From: Dehalococcoidia bacterium
GTDB lineage: Bacteria; Chloroflexota; Dehalococcoidia; Dehalococcoidales; Fen-1064
NCBI GenBank assembly: GCA_030691775.1
Contig: JAUYDN010000251.1
Span: 1-7,538, forward strand
Length of the DNA stretch: 7,538 bases
Reading direction: 5' to 3'
Positions 4,760 to 7,538 of the stretch are shown one piece after another (the first letter of the stretch is position 1; each line of letters begins with the position of its first letter). The position numbers were made by a program, and so were the translations under genes. The notes beneath the pieces are model-generated. The model was not told the DNA's origin and ran no database searches. It was given only the letters and a program-made list of their open reading frames with translations.

Positions 4760-6143
4760 TTTTGAAATAGACGGTAAAGGTACTTCCCTTACCGGGTTCA
4801 CTGCGGACTGTCACGCCGCCGTTATGCCGTTGGGCAATTTCCTTTACGATGGCAAGTCCCAAGCCGGTGCCGCCGCCAGCCCGCGAACGCGCCTTGTCCA
4901 CGCGGTAGAACCGCTCGAAGATGTGCGGTATATGCTCTGCGGCGATGCCGATTCCCGTGTCCGTCACTTCCAGATAGGCATATTCACTATCACGGTAAAG
5001 GGAAAGCGCAATCGTACCGTTTTCCCCGGTGTACTGGACGGCATTATCCACCAGGTTACTCAGCAATTGCTTTAACCGGTCGGCATCACCCGGGAGCGAG
5101 ATTTCTTCAACCCTCCCGATGGATATCTTTCTTTTTCCCGCCAGCTGTTGCGCCCTTCTGGACTCTTCCTGCACCAGCCTTGCTAAAGAAACCGGTTCTT
5201 TAGCTTCCGTTCTGTGTGATTCCAGTTCCGCCAGCAGGAGGAGTTCGGAGACGATACCAGACATCCGCCGCGCTTCGGATTCGATAGCGCGCAGGCTTTC
5301 CTGGCGGTCTTTTTCAGTCAGGTTGGGGCGCTTCAACAGGTCGATGTTGCCGCGTATGACTGTCAGCGGTGTTCTCAACTCGTGGGAAGCATCGGCGACG
5401 AAATGCTTTTGTGAAGCGAAAGCCCGGTCCAACTGCTCGATAAGCTGGTCGAAGGTAGTCGCCAGGCGGCCGATTTCATCCCGGGCACCGGTATAATCGA
5501 CCCGCCTGGAGAGGTCTGCGCTCTCAGTGATACTGCTTGCCGTGCGTGTAATCCGTTCTACAGGTGCCAGCGTGCGGCGGACAAGCACAGCGCCGGAAAT
5601 CACGGACAAAGCCAGCGCAATGACGGCGCCAGCCAGGAGCGCCGCTGCCAGTGTGCCCATCACCGTCTCGGCCGGTTTGAGTGATTGCCCTACCTCAACG
5701 ACCAGGGTCTGGTCTTTCAGGTACAACGGTGAGACCATGATTCTCACATGGACGCCATTGCTCGCGGTGACGGTATCGACGGCAATATTTCCCTGTAGCC
5801 CTTTTTCTATCAACGCCGGATTCACCGGCAGCTCTTCGAGGAGGAGGTTATTCGATTTCACCACCACCACGCCATCGGCGTCGACGAACTGGATATAAGT
5901 CCCGGGTAATGAAAACTCATTGATGGGAGGTAACCTGGAGTGGATAACGCTGTAATTGGAGGGGTCTGTAATCGTCATCGGGTTGATAACGCCGTGTATC
6001 TGCGCGGAGACTGCCTGAAGATTACTATCGATAGAGGAAATGAGGAAGCGGTCCAGGAGGCTATAGAGGAGCACTCCGGAGACTACCAGTATCGCTGTGA
6101 GAATAAGAGAAAACCAGAGAGTCAGTCGCCATCTAATTGTCAT
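4755..6143 (-). CDS. Sensor histidine kinase (HAMP, HisKA, HATPase)
   Basis: A 462-residue membrane kinase. TM1 (about 9-31) and TM2 (about 163-188) flank an extracytoplasmic sensor region of about 130 residues with no motif I recognise. A HAMP linker (about 188-242) follows. The HisKA domain carries phospho-acceptor His254 in DASHELRTPL. The ATPase part has the N box (NLVDNAVQY, Asn363/Asn367), G1 box DTGIGI (395-400), F box FERFYRVD (409-416) and G2 box GGGTGLGLAIV (423-433), so all catalytic motifs are intact. Its ATG lies inside the last codons of the response regulator gene (11-nt overlap), implying translational coupling. The layout is that of the MprB/BaeS/CusS type of envelope or metal sensors. 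The signal cannot be deduced from the sequence. Confidence 0.94.
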   Translation of the reverse strand: MTIRWRLTLWFSLILTAILVVSGVLLYSLLDRFLISSIDSNLQAVSAQIHGVINPMTITDPSNYSVIHSRLPPINEFSLPGTYIQFVDADGVVVVKSNNLLLEELPVNPALIEKGLQGNIAVDTVTASNGVHVRIMVSPLYLKDQTLVVEVGQSLKPAETVMGTLAAALLAGAVIALALSVISGAVLVRRTLAPVERITRTASSITESADLSRRVDYTGARDEIGRLATTFDQLIEQLDRAFASQKHFVADASHELRTPLTVIRGNIDLLKRPNLTEKDRQESLRAIESEARRMSGIVSELLLLAELESHRTEAKEPVSLARLVQEESRRAQQLAGKRKISIGRVEEISLPGDADRLKQLLSNLVDNAVQYTGENGTIALSLYRDSEYAYLEVTDTGIGIAAEHIPHIFERFYRVDKARSRAGGGTGLGLAIVKEIAQRHNGGVTVRSEPGKGSTFTVYFKI

Positions 6144-6813
6144 CCACCGGTTCCTTGAGAGCGTAGCCCACGCCGCGCACCGTGTGAATCAGACGCGGAC
6201 GGTCCCCTGCCTCGAGCTTGGTGCGCAGGTAGCGGATGTAGACTTCGATAACGTTTGATTCGCCTGCGAAATCGTATCCCCAGACCCGTTCGTATATCCG
6301 TTCCCGGGTCAGTACCTGCCTGGGATTCCGTATAAAGAGTTCCAGCAGACTGAACTCCTGGGCGGTCAGCGGGATAAGTTCGTTGCCACGTCTAACTTCG
6401 TGGGTGCCCGTGTTGAGTGTCAGGTCAGCGAAACGGAGTACCTCGCCTTCACGCGGTTCGCGGCGCCTCAGCAATGCTTTGACACGGGCTAACAGCTCGT
6501 CGAACGCGAAAGGCTTCACCAGGTAATCATCGGCGCCGCTCTCCAGGCCTGTGACTTTATCCGCCACGGTACCTTTTGCAGTGAGCAGAAGAATGGGTAC
6601 ATTGCTTGCGGCACGAAGCCGCCGGCTAACCTCGATACCGTCAATCCCGGGTAACATGATATCGAGTATCACCAGGTCGGGTTCCTGCTCGCGGGCTTTA
6701 ACCAGGGCGCTCTCGCCATCGGCGGCAGTTTCCACGGTATAGCCTTCGTATGCTAAACCACGCCGTAACAGGCTCAGGATTTCCGGGTCATCGTCGACAA
6801 CTAAAATACGCAT
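6133..6813 (-). CDS. OmpR/PhoB-family response regulator
   Basis: A 226-residue regulator starting MRILVVDDD. The receiver domain (about 1-115) has acidic Asp8 and Asp9, phospho-acceptor Asp51 (LVILDIMLP), Thr78 and Lys100 (VKPF). The winged-helix effector domain (about 128-222) contains the usual LTAQEFSLLELF and VRGVGYAL segments. ATG 6813 is chosen because the conserved receiver begins there; GTG 6840 and TTG 6852 are open in frame, but TTG 6852 falls in a good -35 element. The upstream sequence has no clear ribosome site. It is co-transcribed with the kinase and is the likely ligand of the TTAA arrays at 4721-4759 and 6941-6968. Genes flanking on both sides are candidate targets. Confidence 0.94.
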   Translation of the reverse strand: MRILVVDDDPEILSLLRRGLAYEGYTVETAADGESALVKAREQEPDLVILDIMLPGIDGIEVSRRLRAASNVPILLLTAKGTVADKVTGLESGADDYLVKPFAFDELLARVKALLRRREPREGEVLRFADLTLNTGTHEVRRGNELIPLTAQEFSLLELFIRNPRQVLTRERIYERVWGYDFAGESNVIEVYIRYLRTKLEAGDRPRLIHTVRGVGYALKEPVDDN

Positions 6814-6822
6814 CTTTCTATA

Positions 6823-6852
6823 ATGATAGTTTGAACTCACCGCATCCGTCAA
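6823..6852 (-). promoter_or_regulatory. Sigma-70-like promoter of the two-component operon
   Basis: On the minus strand TTGACG (6852-6847) and TATCAT (6828-6823) each match the consensus at five of six positions and are separated by 18 bp. Transcription would begin about 3-4 nt before ATG 6813, giving an almost leaderless mRNA, which fits the absence of a ribosome binding site. Confidence 0.55.
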
Positions 6853-6940
6853 ACCACCGGGCAGTCAGCTTTCAGTCACTAGCAATTAGCTTTAGTTCAA
6901 TCCAACGACTGAAAACCAACCCTCCTTTTCTCACGGTTTC

Positions 6941-6983
6941 TTAATCTGTCTTTAATTCGGTTCTTAATCCCACGCCGTACGAT
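6941..6983 (+). promoter_or_regulatory. TTAAT boxes plus -10 element upstream of the lipoprotein gene
   Basis: TTAAT occurs at 6941, 6952 and 6964 (spacing 11 and 12 bp), resembling the array at 4721-4759. A TACGAT (6978-6983, four of six matches to TATAAT) follows 9 nt after the last box, so the boxes cover the -35 region as in PhoB-type activation. The predicted start of transcription falls at about the lipoprotein ATG, where no ribosome site is visible. Control by the divergent regulator is inferred. Confidence 0.5.
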
Positions 6984-6989
6984 GAAATT

Positions 6990-7466
6990 ATGAGGAAAAA
7001 AATACTTTTTGCGTTCCTGTTAGCGCTTGCCACGATTTTCGTTTTACCAATCTTTTTTTCCGGATGCTCGAGCAGGTTTGCATCCGCGAAAAATAACACG
7101 TCGGAGGCAGGCACAACACCGCCAATCGCCAATCCCGTTCAATCGAATGCAGAAGGTGCGGTTACGGTAGTGGTGACCTGGGAAGGTGTGAAAGCCGGCA
7201 AACTTAGTTTCAGCGTGGTGATGGATACTCATTCCGTTGACCTCGATGGTTATGACCTTAAAGTACTCGCCACTCTGACCGATGCTGAAGGTAAACAGCT
7301 CTCACCGCTTTCCTGGATTGCACCCGCAGGCGGACATCACCGTTCGGGACAGCTCGTTTTTTCCACACCCGAATCACTGGTACAGGGGAAAGACGGAGTC
7401 TACGAACTCCGTCTGCGTGACATTGCGGGTGTGCCGGAGCGGGTGTTGACGTGGAAAATCAACTGA
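6990..7466 (+). CDS. Lipoprotein with a conserved THSVDL / GGHH beta-rich domain
   Basis: A 158-residue protein. A basic start (MRKK), a hydrophobic core and FSGC at 23-26 form a lipoprotein signal with Cys26 as the lipidated residue. A Ser/Thr/Asn-rich linker follows to about residue 56. The rest (57-158) is one beta-rich domain with the segments MDTHSVDL (78-85), SWIAPAGGHHRSG (108-120) and RDIAGVPERVLTW (143-155). I recall similar segments in uncharacterised exported proteins but cannot name the family. His81, His116 and His117 could form a metal site. The gene is divergent from the response regulator and overlaps the next gene by 16 nt, so the two probably act together at the membrane. 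Confidence 0.82.
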   Translation: MRKKILFAFLLALATIFVLPIFFSGCSSRFASAKNNTSEAGTTPPIANPVQSNAEGAVTVVVTWEGVKAGKLSFSVVMDTHSVDLDGYDLKVLATLTDAEGKQLSPLSWIAPAGGHHRSGQLVFSTPESLVQGKDGVYELRLRDIAGVPERVLTWKIN

Positions 7467-7538
7467 CCGCCCCCGCCCACCCAACCATCCCCATCCGTAA
7501 AAACGTTCTCATCGGCTCCGTGGCGGGAATTGCTCTAC
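7451..7538 (+). CDS. Partial gene, probable membrane protein N-terminus (cut by window end)
   Basis: A GTG at 7451 opens a frame that overlaps the last codons of the lipoprotein gene by 16 nt (+1 relative frame) and stays open to the window edge. The 29 visible codons read VENQLTAPAHP, then IPIRKNVLIGSVAGIAL, a short polar and proline-containing leader followed by a basic residue pair and the start of a hydrophobic helix. GGAG lies at 7436-7439, about 11 nt upstream. The overlap implies translational coupling with the lipoprotein. Too little is present to name the product. Confidence 0.6.
   Translation, partial: MENQLTAPAHPTIPIRKNVLIGSVAGIAL

Noticed and set aside
5029..5898. Plus-strand frames of 155 and 123 codons inside the kinase gene
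   Set aside because: They are antisense shadows of an intact histidine kinase with all catalytic boxes, and are Ser/Arg-rich without domain features.
6864..6900. Imperfect direct repeat around AGCTTT in the divergent region
   Set aside because: The two halves (near 6868 and 6889) match only partly and look like low-complexity AGCT/CAGT-rich sequence, so they were not called as an operator.

Overview
The window is a bacterial accessory region of moderate GC content with two gene blocks that converge near position 4060-4240. No rRNA, tRNA, CRISPR array or transposase was seen. The mix of a Tat-exported dicluster-type Fe-S protein, YHS-domain proteins, an FtsX/MacB-type ABC transporter and a lipoprotein suggests an anaerobic or facultative environmental bacterium. 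I lean weakly towards Chloroflexota (Dehalococcoidia-like); nothing in the window proves this.

Left block, plus strand, 144-4058. After a palindromic intergenic repeat (11-97) come, in order: a small YHS protein, a Tat-exported protein with four [4Fe-4S] motifs, a second YHS protein about 95% identical in DNA to the first over its core, an FtsX/MacB-type permease, its ABC ATPase with a YHS domain fused at the C-terminus, and a third small YHS protein. Gaps are short and a perfect 14-bp hairpin closes the block, so it is probably one operon. YHS domains (Cys near DPVCGM, then FCxxxC) are usually associated with soft-metal handling, for example in CopA-type ATPases. Four YHS domains around one ABC exporter and one Fe-S electron carrier is the most unusual feature of the window. 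My working hypothesis is metal sensing, buffering or export, perhaps coupled to an extracytoplasmic redox enzyme encoded elsewhere.

Right block, 4240-6813, minus strand. An OmpR-type response regulator and a HAMP/HisKA histidine kinase overlap by 11 nt, followed by a membrane-anchored PDZ protein. Divergent from the regulator, on the plus strand, are a lipoprotein (6990-7466) and the start of an overlapping membrane-protein gene cut by the window end (7451-7538). Both the PDZ gene and the lipoprotein gene are preceded by TTAA boxes repeated about every 11 bp, the layout expected for an OmpR/PhoB-family operator. This suggests that the two-component system controls both flanks.

Non-coding stretches: 4094-4239 holds no gene, only the start of a triple 19-bp tandem repeat that supplies the PDZ stop codon. 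3772-3875 contains a strong but apparently unused Shine-Dalgarno sequence. 6814-6989 is the divergent regulatory region. No gene-free stretch exceeds 300 bases.
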